Of a stretch of 39,172 nt of DNA, positions 38,935 through 39,172 are shown piece after piece. The stretch's first letter is position 1, and the number at the start of each line of letters is the position of its first letter. The position numbers and the translations under genes are program-made. The stretch is from Verrucomicrobiales bacterium. GTDB lineage: Bacteria > Verrucomicrobiota > Verrucomicrobiia > Verrucomicrobiales > SLCJ01. The DNA is taken from the NCBI GenBank assembly GCA_024636835.1, contig JAGXGH010000057.1, forward strand, positions 1 to 39,172, in the 5' to 3' direction. The notes below the pieces were generated by a model that ran no database searches, was not told the origin of the DNA, and saw only the letters and a list, made by a program, of their open reading frames with translations.

Positions 38935-39172
38935 TTAAGAGATCACCGATCCCGGCGTTTCCGTATCTTCCAAGAAACAATGCAGGTGCAGGCGTATACC
39001 GTCGCGCTTCGCGTGATCCACACAGCGGGCACTGAGAATTTTCGCACCATCGCGGACGAGTGCTATCGCGTCATCGTAAGACAGCTCAGCCATAAACTTT
39101 GCATCAGGGTTCGTCTTCGGGTCGCTTGAGTAGAATCCCCTCACATCCTTGAAGAACTCCACGTGCGATGCG
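38935..39172 (-). CDS. Aspartate kinase, 3' part (gene continues beyond the window)
   Basis: The visible ~79 residues (VEFFKDVRGFYSSDPKTNPD; KFMAELSYDDAIALVRDGAK; ILSARCVDHAKRDGIRLHLH) match the end of the aspartokinase kinase domain (GxYTADP, LSYxEAxELAxxGAKVLHPRxVexA). The protein would phosphorylate aspartate in lysine, threonine and methionine synthesis. The reading frame stops after ETPGSVIS, where the kinase domain ends. UbiA coding sequence follows 2 bp later, so no C-terminal ACT domains can be present. The N-terminal part is outside the window. Confidence 0.8.
   Translation of the reverse strand, partial: ASHVEFFKDVRGFYSSDPKTNPDAKFMAELSYDDAIALVRDGAKILSARCVDHAKRDGIRLHLHCFLEDTETPGSVIS

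Noticed and set aside
37877..39129. Long frames overlapping the UbiA gene on both strands
   Set aside because: They are His/Arg- or Asp/Glu-Gly-rich shadows without domains; UbiA has clear motifs and membrane segments.

Overview
This window looks like a chromosomal segment from a Verrucomicrobiota bacterium. That is an inference from gene content: an SHD1-domain protein, the 'FTGSDW' thioredoxin family, a GH71/99-like enzyme, CHAD and DUF3472-like secreted proteins, a REP-associated transposase, and dense intergenic palindromic repeats with few Shine-Dalgarno sites. No rRNA or other species marker is present. There is one tRNA gene (Arg, CCT), no CRISPR array, and no recognisable integrase or phage structural gene.

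Layout. 1-970: a RAYT transposase and its REP hairpins. 970-8630: mostly minus-strand genes for secreted or envelope proteins (Mn-dependent phosphoesterase, zinc ribbon protein, GH99-like hydrolase, glycerophosphodiesterase, small membrane proteins, a lipoprotein, a DUF3472-like protein). 8690-14260: an accessory, repeat-rich zone downstream of valS. It holds two decayed extra copies of the valS 3' end, three copies of an exactly 66-bp palindrome-ended element, further copies of a ~150-bp GC-hairpin repeat, a group II intron remnant, a LprI-like protein, a lipoprotein and a two-gene HEPN (AbiU2-like) module. 14265-25110: valS, an amidase, a Nudix-membrane fusion, a two-gene envelope operon, a glycosyltransferase, and a leuC-gumN-leuD operon. 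25616-33810: membrane proteins, a thioredoxin-like gene with an in-frame TGA at its first active-site Cys, leuS, an SMP-30-like protein, an SHD1 protein and a CHAD protein. 33903-34549: tRNA-Arg(CCT) followed by three unlisted, paralogous 32-41-residue single-pass membrane microproteins and a second copy of the tRNA 3' end. 34568-39172: LysR divergent from pirin, then YceI lipoprotein, nitroreductase, a UbiA prenyltransferase and the 3' end of an aspartokinase without room for ACT domains.

Genes likely working together: leuC and leuD (isopropylmalate isomerase subunits) with a GumN protease-like gene between them; the lysR/pirin/yceI/nitroreductase group, which looks like a redox or electrophile response locus; the ATGA-coupled membrane protein/lipoprotein pair at 19409-20739; and the HEPN two-gene module, which may be a toxin or phage-defence unit.

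The strongest leads for new biology are (1) the candidate selenocysteine thioredoxin at 27167-27655, (2) the tandem microprotein family next to tRNA-Arg, whose members differ mainly at synonymous sites, and (3) serial copies of the valS 3' end, which suggest that valS has been used repeatedly as an insertion site.
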